This document shows, one piece after another, positions 6,322-12,647 of a stretch of DNA of 12,647 nt. Each line of letters starts with the position of its first letter. Within the stretch, counting starts at the first letter, position 1. This DNA comes from Nostoc sp. CHAB 5715. GTDB lineage: Bacteria; Cyanobacteriota; Cyanobacteriia; Cyanobacteriales; Nostocaceae. The stretch spans positions 1 through 12,647 of the forward strand of contig NZ_JAIVFR010000075.1 in assembly GCF_020829685.1 (NCBI RefSeq). The letters are read 5' to 3'. Under the pieces are notes generated by a model, which searched no databases, had not been told where the DNA came from, and saw nothing but the letters and a program-made list of their open reading frames with translations. A program made the translations under genes and the position numbers.

Positions 6322-7695
6322 ATGACAGAATTCTTTAATCAAATTTCTCGTCGCAAATTTATATTCACAGCCGGAGCATCTGCGGGTGCTGTACTTCTCA
6401 AAGGCTGTTTGGGCAATCCCCCTGAAAACCTGACTGGTGGAAGCACTCAAGCACAACCAATTGCTCAATCTGTTGTTAATATTAGTCCTGAACAAACACC
6501 AGAAACTACTACAGTCAAGTTGGGATATATCCCCATTGTAGAAGCGGCTCCTTTAATTATTGCTAAAGAAAAAGGCTTTTTTGCAAAATATGGGATGAGT
6601 AATGTTGACCTTTCCAAACAAGCTTCTTGGGGTGCAGCCAGAGATAACGTAGAAATTGGTTCTGCTGGTGGTGGGATAGATGGCGGTCAATGGCAGATGC
6701 CAATGCCACATTTAATTACAGAAGGTTTAATTACCAAAGGCAATCAAAAAATACCCATGTATGTATTATGTCAATTGATTACACATGGAAATGGAATTGC
6801 GATCGCCAGCAAGCACCAAGGCAAAGGTATTAGCTTACAACTCGCCAGCGCTAAGTCCCTATTCACAGAATTAAAATCTTCAACACCCTTCACAGCTGCA
6901 TTTACCTTTCCCCACGTCAACCAAGATTTGTGGATTCGCTACTGGTTAGCAGCAGGCGGCTTAGATCCAGATGCAGATGTCAAGTTGCTCACAGTACCTG
7001 CGGCGCAAACTGTGGCCAACATGAAAACAGGAACAATGGATGCCTTTAGTACAGGCGACCCCTGGCCTTATCGCCTGGTTCAAGACAAAATCGGCTACGT
7101 AGCAGCATTAACCGCAGAAATTTGGAAAAATCATCCCGAAGAATATCTTGCCATCAGAGGCGATTGGGTTGATAAAAATCCCAAGGCTACCAAAGCAATT
7201 TTAAAAGGAATTATGGAAGCCCAACAGTGGTTAGATAATTTTGATAATCGTAAAGAAGCGGCTCAAATTCTGGCGGGACGAAATTATTTCAATCTTTCTT
7301 CACCAGAAATTCTGGCTGATCCATACCAAGGTAAATATGACATGGGTGATGGTCGCACAATTGATGATAAATCAATGGCATCTTACTACTGGAAAGATGA
7401 AAAAGGCAGTGTTTCTTATCCATACAAGAGTCACGATTTATGGTTCATAGTTGAAAACGTTCGCTGGGGATTCTTACCAAAAAATTACCTAGACAATAAC
7501 GCTGCTAAGGCGAAAGAACTTATCAACAAAGTCAACCGTGAAGATATTTGGAAAGAAGCTGCCAAAGAAGCTGGCATTGCTACTGCTGATATTCCTACAA
7601 ATACATCCCGTGGTGTAGAAGAGTTTTTTGATGGCATCAAATTTGACCCCGAAAAACCAGAAGAATATTTGAAGAGTCTCACAATCAAAAAGTAG
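6322..7695 (+). CDS. nrtA: NrtA, nitrate/nitrite ABC-transporter substrate-binding lipoprotein
   Basis: High-affinity binding protein on the periplasmic face of the inner membrane that hands nitrate or nitrite to the NrtBCD transporter. It has 457 residues. The N-terminus has a twin-arginine signal ([10 protein letters not shown], Arg10-Arg11) and a lipobox LLKGC with Cys29, so it is probably Tat-exported and lipid-anchored. A Ser/Thr/Gln-rich linker (30-62) leads to the type-II binding domain starting [21 protein letters not shown]. Family blocks follow: [66 protein letters not shown] and the end [15 protein letters not shown]. Lys269 (EIWKNHP) matches, as I recall, a nitrate-contacting lysine that is Glu in the bicarbonate protein CmpA; this favours nitrate. 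AAGGAG precedes the ATG by 5 bases. The nirA gene that usually sits upstream is absent and nrtB downstream is truncated. Confidence 0.92.
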   Translation: MTEFFNQISRRKFIFTAGASAGAVLLKGCLGNPPENLTGGSTQAQPIAQSVVNISPEQTPETTTVKLGYIPIVEAAPLIIAKEKGFFAKYGMSNVDLSKQASWGAARDNVEIGSAGGGIDGGQWQMPMPHLITEGLITKGNQKIPMYVLCQLITHGNGIAIASKHQGKGISLQLASAKSLFTELKSSTPFTAAFTFPHVNQDLWIRYWLAAGGLDPDADVKLLTVPAAQTVANMKTGTMDAFSTGDPWPYRLVQDKIGYVAALTAEIWKNHPEEYLAIRGDWVDKNPKATKAILKGIMEAQQWLDNFDNRKEAAQILAGRNYFNLSSPEILADPYQGKYDMGDGRTIDDKSMASYYWKDEKGSVSYPYKSHDLWFIVENVRWGFLPKNYLDNNAAKAKELINKVNREDIWKEAAKEAGIATADIPTNTSRGVEEFFDGIKFDPEKPEEYLKSLTIKK

Positions 7696-7704
7696 AGACG
7701 TGTT

Positions 7705-7888
7705 TAGTCATTAGTCATTAGTCATTGGTCATTGGTCATTAGTCATTAGTCATTGGTCATTGGTAACTGACAAAGGACAAAGGACAAAGGACAAAGGACA
7801 AATGACAAAGGACAAAGGACAAATGACAAAGGACAAATGACAAAGCACAAATGACTAATGACAAATGACAAATGACAAATAACAAATA
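7705..7888. repeat. heptanucleotide tandem repeats (STRR type) between nrtA and nrtB
   Basis: Two runs of 7-bp units: TAGTCAT/TGGTCAT about eight times (roughly 7708-7762), then ACAAAGG/ACAAATG about seventeen times (roughly 7770-7888). The end of the second run includes AATGACTAATGAC, complementary to GTCATTAGTCATT in the first, so the transcript can fold into a long hairpin between nrtA and nrtB. Such repeats are known from heterocystous cyanobacteria. It could lower read-through into nrtB or protect nrtA mRNA (inference). Confidence 0.85.
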
Positions 7889-7911
7889 AAATTTGAGGAG
7901 AATACAGCATC

Positions 7912-8211
7912 ATGACACTCGCCCAAAAACGCCCTGCAAACCCTAGATTTAGTAATAGCTTTATATCCAGTCTACAAAAGCAATTTCCTGACCTGATACC
8001 ACCAGCGATCGCCATCGTCATCTTCCTCGTTATCTGGCAACTCTTCGCTTGGACTCCCGATGCCACATTACCAGGGCCAATACAGGTTATCCAAGACACT
8101 TGGGTTCTGATTTTCTGGCCATTTTATGACCGAGGCGGCATTGATAAAGGTCTGTTTTGGCAGATTCTCGCTAGTCTGCAACGGGTTGCTATCAGTTATA
8201 CCCTGTTCTGA
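7912..8211 (+). pseudogene. nrtB: NrtB N-terminal fragment (nitrate transporter permease, truncated)
   Basis: Permease subunit of the NrtABCD importer, here only 99 codons of an expected roughly 275-280. The start ATG 7912 has GAGGAG (7895-7900) 11 bases upstream. It begins MTLAQKRPANPRF and has one membrane helix (about residues 28-47, LIPPAIAIVIFLVIWQLFAW), then the NrtB-like block ATLPGPIQVIQDTWVLIFWP and LFWQILASLQRVAISYTL. Homology stops at Leu98 (8205), after which the frame hits TGA at 8209. The remaining helices and the EAA loop that contacts the ATPase are missing, so it cannot work as a permease. The bases beyond 8205 belong to an unrelated minus-strand gene, joined at a 6-bp microhomology. 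Confidence 0.9.
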
Positions 8212-8976
8212 CCGCGCCCACAGAATGCCCATACTTAGTAAGCTGAACAACACCGCCGTGTGTAAAGCCATTGATGTTGTATGAGGGGCAAGTCCGTAGA
8301 GAACTTTTACTTTGTAGGCATAGCCCATGAGCGCCTGAAAGGAAATCAAAGTAGCGATCAGAGCGATAATCTGAGCATACCAATAACTGCGATCGGTTTT
8401 TGGATGAATCAAAATCTGTAGGGCGACGCTAACCAGCATAAAGTTCAGTGCTGTGTTCACGCCCATTCGCCCTGGATGCGATGTCGCTATACTACTTGAC
8501 AAATCACGAAACAGTAGCTCGTCAATGCCGAGATTCCAGCCAAATAGATATTCACAAAGTGTAAGCGCAGCTATTGTGGTGACAGCTATTGCACAGATTC
8601 TAGAAATTACAAGGGAACTATGGGGGGAATTTTCAATTGTTCTTCCCCCCCTCCCCCCCCGGTTACTGAGCGACTTGCCCTGACTTGTGCCGAGCGAAGT
8701 CGAGGTAGCGTAGTCGAAGGGAGTCGAAGTATGCTCCCTTGCTTTTGAAAATAGCCACAGCGACACACCACACAGCACAAAACACAGCGCTGTATTGACT
8801 TTCATTGTGGCAGGACTACCAGGGAAGCCGCGCTTGAGAACTTCAATGCCAAGATACCAACCAACTAGTACCAAGCTGCCAACAAAAACAGCGATCGCAC
8901 TTGCGACTTTTGCCACAAGTGAATTTGTAGGCATTTTAAATATATTTTGCAACCGCAAGCGGTTAATATTTAACAT
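8200..8976 (-). pseudogene. N-terminal membrane-sensor part of a histidine-kinase-like gene, 3' part lost
   Basis: On the minus strand, about 259 authentic residues from ATG 8976; ATG 8934 (MPTNSLVAKVASAIAV) is an equally possible start and neither has a clear ribosome-binding site. Six hydrophobic segments are visible at about 21-40, 60-77, 126-145, 172-190, 200-218 and 236-254. Two similar blocks, MKVNTALCFVLCGVSLWL and MGVNTALNFMLVSVALQIL, suggest a duplicated three-helix unit. The arrangement resembles the N-terminal sensor region I recall from cyanobacterial multi-domain histidine kinases that continue after an ARPEQG-like word; here homology stops at SEQG (8200-8205). The open frame runs on antisense through nrtB to 8068, but that tail is foreign. 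Kinase and PAS/GAF domains are absent. Residues about 85-113 are a repeat-derived insert. Confidence 0.72.
8641..8737. repeat. poly-C tract and GTCGAAG-type dispersed repeat inside the sensor gene
   Basis: Two C-runs (CCCCCCC, then CCCCCCCC) are followed by CTTGTGCCGAGCGAAGTCGA and two further GTCGAAG words. Related GTCGAAG/CTTCGAC sequence recurs at 9190-9300 and inside the GH31 gene at 10408-10432. In the sensor gene it adds about 30 in-frame residues (QGKSLSNRGGRGGR region) between membrane segments 2 and 3. Confidence 0.6.
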
Positions 8977-9189
8977 TGGGTGTTTTCTAACCGCATCTAT
9001 CTAGCGTACTAAACTTACGTATTTCTTACGGTTTAACTATTTCTACCCTTTGTATTGTATGTTCCCCCTTGACTTGCTTTTCATCTACCTCTATGCATAT
9101 TTTTTCTCGCATAATTTACAGTTGGAAATAATGGTGGTTAAACTGGGGACTAGGGACTGAGAGTAAGGAAAAGTTTTCCAATGCCCAAT

Positions 9190-9302
9190 ACTTCGGCTTA
9201 CTTCGACTACGCCCTTCGGCTACGCTCAGGACAAGCTCAGTACAAGTCGCGGTTCCTGAGCGTAGTCGTTCGCGCAGCGTCCCGCTCTTAAGGGCAGTAC
9301 AA
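9190..9302. repeat. dispersed intergenic repeat with internal inverted repeat
   Basis: TACGCTCAGGA (9221-9231) pairs perfectly with TCCTGAGCGTA (9254-9264), within a stretch of CTTCGGCT, CTTCGACTACG and GTTCGCGCAGCG words typical of Nostoc-type dispersed repeats. It lies in the 377-base gap between the two minus-strand genes and may form a hairpin beyond the GH31 stop. The rest of the gap (8977-9189) is AT-rich and I see no gene in it. Confidence 0.65.
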
Positions 9303-9303
9303 G

Positions 9304-9345
9304 TGCCCAATGCCCAATGCCCAATGCCCAATGCCCAATGCCCAA
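9304..9345. repeat. TGCCCAA heptamer, six perfect copies
   Basis: Exactly six tandem TGCCCAA units, 8 bases beyond the GH31 stop codon on its downstream side. This is an STRR-type heptanucleotide repeat. Confidence 0.95.
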
Positions 9346-9353
9346 TCCGTATT

Positions 9354-11855
9354 TTAAAATTGCAGAGTATGTCGCTTACCATCATCTTGGAAACGTTGCT
9401 CTCCAACACCAACAAGTTCTACAATCACTTCACGCGGTGGAGGTGTCCATTTCCCAACTCTTGCTCCAATTTCCACTACTGTTTGGTTTGTCTCTGTAAA
9501 CACGCTTATATTTGTTAGTGAAAAATTCTTATCTAAATACTCCTTTGTCTGTCCATCATCTTCAAATAGCTGATATTGGTTATTACCAGACCAAATCCGT
9601 AATCGGATCTCATCAAGTGGCGCTTGATCAACGTATTGCCTAACAGGTTGCATGGGAACGATCGCACCACTACGGACATAGAGTGGCATTCTTTCAAGTG
9701 GTGCATAAGCAAGAATATGAATTGGGCCTTCGTAGCGATCGCCATTCCACCAATCATACCAAGTACCAAGAGGTAAATAGACAGATCGATGCTCAACTCC
9801 AGGGCGGTAAATTGGTGCAGCCATCAGCGATGCACCTAGCAATACTTGATCGTAGAGGCTATAGGTTTTCGGATCGTTAGGGAAATGGTACAATAATGGT
9901 CTTAAAATCGGTGCGCCTGTTGTAACCGCTTCCCAAAAAAGAGTATAGATATAGGGAAGTAGTTGGTAGCGTAGATTAATGTATTCTCGACAGATATTTT
10001 CAACGCGATCGCCAAATACCCAAGGTTCATGACGAGCAGTAGACATTGCCGAGTGACCGCGCATCAATGGGTAAAGCATTCCTACCTGCATCCACCGAGC
10101 GAATAATTCAGCTGTAGCGTTACCAGCAAACCCGCCAATATCGCAACCTACAAATCCCACACCCGAAAGTCCCATATTGCAAAGCATCGGCAGAGACATT
10201 TCTAAATGCTCCCACAACGATTGGTTATCCCCCATCCACACAGAAGACCAGCGTTGCACACCAGCATAACCCGATCGCGTTAACACAAACGATCGCTCTG
10301 AACTTCGATGCCGTTGCAACCCTTCATAGCAAGCTTTAGCCATCATCAACCCATACAAGTTATGCACTTCCGTATGAGTCACATCAATTTTAGATTTTGA
10401 ATTTTGGACTTCGACTTCGCTCAGTCGAACGATTTTGGATTGAAAATTCTCCTCCTCTCCCCCATCTCCCTCATCTCCCCCATCTCCCTCATCTCCCCCT
10501 GCTCCCCCATCTCCCCCATCTCCCCCTGCTTCCCTTCCCCCCTGCGGTGCATCTAGGGGAAACCAAATCTTTTCACCATCATCGCCGAAAGGGCGATCGT
10601 TTATGGCAGGTTCATTCATATCATTCCAAATTCCTGCCACACCAACATCAGTTAAGCTTTTGTGTAAATCAGCCCACCAGTTAGACACATCAGCACGCAA
10701 AAAATCAGGAAAAACAGCTTTCTCAGGCCAAACATAGCCGTGGAACAACGCACCATCAGCTTTCCGCACAAAATAGTTGTTTTCTAATCCTTGGTCAAAA
10801 ACATGATAATTAGCTTCTGGTTCATACTTCACACCAGGGTCAATGATTGTAACTGTTTTGAAACCATCCTGTGCTAAATCACTAATGAGTTTTGCCGGGT
10901 TGGGGAAGCGTTGAGGACTCCAAGTAAATACCCGATAACCCCGCATATAGTCAATATCCAAGTGAATAACATCACAGGGAATGCGACGCTGACGAAATTC
11001 TTGCGCCAGTTCCCGTACAACGGTTTCTGAATCGTAACTCCAGCGACATTGATGATAACCTAGCGCCCATTTCGGCGGTAATGGCATTCTTCCAGTTAAC
11101 TGAGTGTAAGTCTCCAGAATTTTGGCAGGTTCGGGGCCATAGATAATGTAATAATCCAATTCACCGCCACGAGTTTCCATCTTCCAAATACCTGGTTGTT
11201 CAGCACCGATATCGAACTGACTCCAAAAAGTAGTGTTGAAAAAGATGCCATAGCCTAACTCTGGGCGTAAAGCCATAAAAAATGGAATTGCTTGGTACAT
11301 TTCATCAGTCAGTGCATCATAATCTAAGGCATCCGTTGTCCAGTTGGTTTTTACTTCGCTGAGTTTATCCAGAAAGCCTGTGCGTTCACCAAAACCATAG
11401 AAACGTTCATCGGCTGCAATTTCTTTCCATCCTGCAACTGCACCCATCCGCCAACCTATACCCATCTCTGCATCTTGGGCAAACGGGCGATTATCTTTGT
11501 CAAAACAAGCAATGCGGCACTTTTCTCGCTGGATGCACACGCGAATCTGTGCTGTTTCAATTTCTACCGTTGCTTCATTTTCTTGCACCGTAAAAGGTGT
11601 TATTGCCCATTCTGGATCATCTAGTGTTACTGCCCAAGAACGGCGGGGCATAAATTCTCCAGTTGGTGCAAAACGCACGCGGATTAAATTGGATGCAAGG
11701 ACGCTGATAGTAAGGCGTGAGTCGCCACAGTCAAAATTAATAATATTATTGTCGCAGGTTACAGCTTTTATATTGCTAAGAGTTGTCCAAGGTTGGTTAG
11801 TAGTGGGTAGTTTTCCGAAATATTGCGGCATATCAGTTATTGAGCAGGTAAACAT
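9354..11855 (-). CDS. GH31 alpha-glucosidase with an in-frame low-complexity insert
   Basis: Glycoside hydrolase family 31 enzyme, 833 residues, probably releasing alpha-linked glucose from maltose-type or glycogen-derived oligosaccharides in the cytoplasm (no signal peptide). An N-terminal beta domain (about 40-240, with DERFYGFGERTG at 149-160) precedes the (beta/alpha)8 barrel starting LPPKWALGYHQCRWSY. The nucleophile is Asp412 in GIWNDMNEP and the acid/base is Asp543 in WMGDNQSLWEH; other blocks are HLDIDYMRGYRVFTW, LSGVGFVGCDIGGF, and RYQLLPYIYTLFWEA. C-terminal beta domains end at LQF. Residues about 437-492 are a Gly/Asp/Glu-rich insert encoded by repetitive DNA, between the nucleophile strand and THTEVHNLYG. 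ATG 11855 gives the longest form; ATG 11831 (MPQYFGKLPTT) is a likely alternative, and neither has a clear ribosome-binding site. Exact substrate is not decided by sequence alone. Confidence 0.92.
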   Translation of the reverse strand: MFTCSITDMPQYFGKLPTTNQPWTTLSNIKAVTCDNNIINFDCGDSRLTISVLASNLIRVRFAPTGEFMPRRSWAVTLDDPEWAITPFTVQENEATVEIETAQIRVCIQREKCRIACFDKDNRPFAQDAEMGIGWRMGAVAGWKEIAADERFYGFGERTGFLDKLSEVKTNWTTDALDYDALTDEMYQAIPFFMALRPELGYGIFFNTTFWSQFDIGAEQPGIWKMETRGGELDYYIIYGPEPAKILETYTQLTGRMPLPPKWALGYHQCRWSYDSETVVRELAQEFRQRRIPCDVIHLDIDYMRGYRVFTWSPQRFPNPAKLISDLAQDGFKTVTIIDPGVKYEPEANYHVFDQGLENNYFVRKADGALFHGYVWPEKAVFPDFLRADVSNWWADLHKSLTDVGVAGIWNDMNEPAINDRPFGDDGEKIWFPLDAPQGGREAGGDGGDGGAGGDEGDGGDEGDGGEEENFQSKIVRLSEVEVQNSKSKIDVTHTEVHNLYGLMMAKACYEGLQRHRSSERSFVLTRSGYAGVQRWSSVWMGDNQSLWEHLEMSLPMLCNMGLSGVGFVGCDIGGFAGNATAELFARWMQVGMLYPLMRGHSAMSTARHEPWVFGDRVENICREYINLRYQLLPYIYTLFWEAVTTGAPILRPLLYHFPNDPKTYSLYDQVLLGASLMAAPIYRPGVEHRSVYLPLGTWYDWWNGDRYEGPIHILAYAPLERMPLYVRSGAIVPMQPVRQYVDQAPLDEIRLRIWSGNNQYQLFEDDGQTKEYLDKNFSLTNISVFTETNQTVVEIGARVGKWTPPPREVIVELVGVGEQRFQDDGKRHTLQF
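10383..10547. repeat. repetitive insert inside the GH31 gene
   Basis: A C-rich run of CATCTCCC-type 8-9-mers with CCTGCT variants (about 10450-10535) plus a dispersed unit containing TTCGACT (10409-10415) and AGTCGAA (10422-10428), a 7-bp stem, flanked by TTTTGGAT/TTTTGAAT words. The length keeps the reading frame, adding roughly 55 residues. Confidence 0.75.
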
Positions 11856-12069
11856 TTGTCCGCATTCATGATTACAGAGATATTCACCATCAAACTCTTT
11901 CTTTCGCTAGAGGTTGGGTTAAAGATTAGAAGATATTTTTTGACATAGAGTGATTTTCATAATGCACAAGCTTGTGTCTTTACCACACTAAAGACAGAAT
12001 TTTATTAATTCATAGCGAATTAAATTTGCCAATACCCTGCAATGTTAATGCATCCGCCGCATTGTTAAT
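11856..12069. other. non-coding region upstream of the GH31 gene
   Basis: AT-rich, no credible gene on either strand. On the minus strand it should hold the GH31 promoter, but I cannot identify convincing -35/-10 boxes. The stretch 12037-12069 is a degenerate first part of the neighbouring tandem repeat (CGCATTGTTAATG words). Confidence 0.4.
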
Positions 12070-12215
12070 GTGTCGGCTTACAATGCCAATGTGTCGGCTT
12101 ACAATGCCAATGCATCGGCTTACAATGCCAATGTATTGGCTTACAATGCCAATGCATCGGCTTACAATGCCAATGTGTCGGCTTACAATGCCAATGTATT
12201 GGCCGCATTGTTAAT
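12070..12215. repeat. 21-bp tandem repeat array
   Basis: Six units of exactly 21 bp run from 12070 to 12195, each with the invariant core GGCTTACAATGCCAAT (16 bases) and a variable 5-base head: GTGTC, GTGTC, GCATC, GTATT, GCATC, GTGTC. A seventh degenerate unit (12196-12215) and a matching degenerate one on the left (about 12050-12069) both read GCCGCATTGTTAAT instead of the core. Each unit holds a small GGC/GCC stem. There are no spacers, so it is not CRISPR. It lies about 215 bases before the GH31 start. Confidence 0.93.
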
Positions 12216-12227
12216 GCATAGGTATCT

Positions 12228-12350
12228 ATAGGACTATGATTTGATTTCTGAAAAAGCTCGCCCTCAACTCGAAAAGCGTGATTCCGTATTCCCTACTCCC
12301 TACTCCCCACTCCCCACCTACGTAGATAATTTCAGAATCACAATACCATC
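12228..12350. mobile_element. palindromic element with CCCTACT tandem core, copy 2
   Basis: Related to the element at 5771-5908 and in the same orientation. It shares TTTGATTT-TGAA and TTTCA-AATCA arms (here imperfect), the word CTCGAAAAGC, and a CCCTACT/CCCCACT heptamer core (about 12284-12317) followed by CCTACGTAGATAATTTC. No coding potential. Confidence 0.65.
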
Positions 12351-12371
12351 GACTTTACCCATTTTGCATTG

Positions 12372-12647
12372 ATTGCGGTCAACTAATTGGTTCTCATCGA
12401 ATGTGCTGAGTTATCGTTACTACGAACTAGAGCAAATGCACGGTAAAGAGGGCGCAAAAATTGTTGCTCAAAGTCATACAACAGCAATTAATACTATAGA
12501 GGCGATCGCTACCCAAGAAAACATTAACTGCGACTTTGAGCGACTTGACGGCTATCTTTTTCCTCCAGACCTGAAATCAACAGACGAGATTCAGCACGAG
12601 TTAGAAGCAGCACACCGGGTTGGACTCACTAATTAGTTGACCGCAAT
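12372..12647. mobile_element. 276-bp cassette with perfect 17-bp terminal inverted repeats
   Basis: ATTGCGGTCAACTAATT (12372-12388) and its exact complement AATTAGTTGACCGCAAT (12631-12647) bracket a fragment of an oxidoreductase gene. The right repeat ends at the last base of the window, so the arms may be longer and any target duplication cannot be seen. The layout fits a non-autonomous element that carries captured gene sequence. The alternative is two insertion-sequence ends in opposite orientation flanking a leftover gene piece. Confidence 0.6.
12400..12636 (+). pseudogene. internal fragment of an FAD-dependent oxidoreductase (DAO family)
   Basis: An open frame of 78 residues with the blocks RYYELEQMHGKEGAKIVAQS, HTTAINTIEAIATQENINCD and FERLDGYLFPPD, then ELEAAHRVGLTN. 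I recall this pattern from the region after the FAD-binding start in cyanobacterial DAO-type oxidoreductases, some of which end in a Rieske domain. Both the N-terminal GxGxxG dinucleotide-binding part and all of the C-terminal part are missing. The frame runs from inside the left terminal repeat (a TTG at 12373 could start it) to TAG 12634-12636 in the right repeat, so the borders are element-made. There is no ribosome-binding site. It is a gene fragment, not a functional enzyme. Confidence 0.7.

Noticed and set aside
7746..8099. Minus-strand 117-aa frame with repeated LSFVLCP
   Set aside because: The repeat is the translated heptamer array and the rest is antisense to nrtB.
8068..8199. C-terminal 44 residues of the minus-strand sensor frame
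   Set aside because: They are antisense to nrtB beyond the breakpoint and not part of the sensor family.
11972..12214. Plus-strand frame coding for a 7-residue repeat (PMCRLTM-like)
   Set aside because: It is only the translation of the 21-bp tandem array; there is no ribosome-binding site and no non-repetitive domain.
12070..12215. CRISPR array
   Set aside because: Units abut directly with no unique spacers and no cas genes are present.
1..12647. tRNA, rRNA or riboswitch genes
   Set aside because: No cloverleaf with a TTCRA-type T-loop, no rRNA core word and no known riboswitch core was recognised on either strand by eye.

Overview
The window looks like chromosome (or a large replicon) of a filamentous, probably heterocyst-forming (Nostocales) cyanobacterium. 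The visible reasons are about fifteen copies of the HIP1 octamer GCGATCGC, heptanucleotide tandem repeats between genes, several small palindromic elements, and an NrtA-type periplasmic binding lipoprotein with a twin-arginine signal. The species assignment is inference. The window is rich in rearrangement: of the larger genes only argJ, nrtA and the GH31 glucosidase are full length, and the glucosidase carries a repeat-derived insert.

Region 1 (1-2158) is a plus-strand run of small accessory genes: the 3' end of an acidic protein, a 103-aa protein with a CxxCxxxC cluster, a strong intrinsic terminator, a 61-aa protein, a 56-aa protein apparently separated by a frameshift from a coiled-coil/acidic tail, a 226-aa protein, and a 71-aa protein translationally coupled to it. 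None has a function I can name; the composition resembles cyanobacterial mobile-element or phage-derived gene sets.

Region 2 (about 2165-3911) is an IS110/Piv-like DEDD recombinase with a structured non-coding leader. The leader holds about three degenerate tandem copies of a composite two-hairpin unit (about 70-86 nt). The recombinase gene keeps all DEDD residues and the C-terminal serine motif but has a frameshift near 2810 and an in-frame TAA at 2931. By analogy with IS110 bridge RNAs, the repeated leader is the best candidate for an undescribed RNA-guided system.

Region 3 (3986-5248) is an intact argJ (arginine biosynthesis). An inverted repeat in its leader overlaps the likely ribosome-binding region. 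Downstream (5249-6321) come three small palindromic elements in a row. The middle one has cut into a small minus-strand gene, and a long non-coding leader then precedes nrtA.

Region 4 (6322-8976) holds nrtA (nitrate/nitrite-binding lipoprotein), a 180-bp heptamer-repeat spacer, and only the first 98 codons of nrtB. The nrtB fragment is fused at a 6-bp microhomology to the reversed N-terminal membrane-sensor part of a histidine-kinase-type gene. Nitrate uptake cannot be completed from this locus as it stands, because the rest of nrtB, nrtC and nrtD are absent.

Region 5 (9354-11855, minus) is a GH31 alpha-glucosidase with both catalytic aspartates. An in-frame Gly/Asp/Glu-rich insert made of repetitive DNA lies inside its catalytic domain. 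Upstream are a 21-bp tandem-repeat array, a second copy of the region 3 palindromic element, and at the very end a 276-bp cassette with perfect 17-bp terminal inverted repeats. That cassette encloses an internal fragment of an FAD-dependent oxidoreductase gene.
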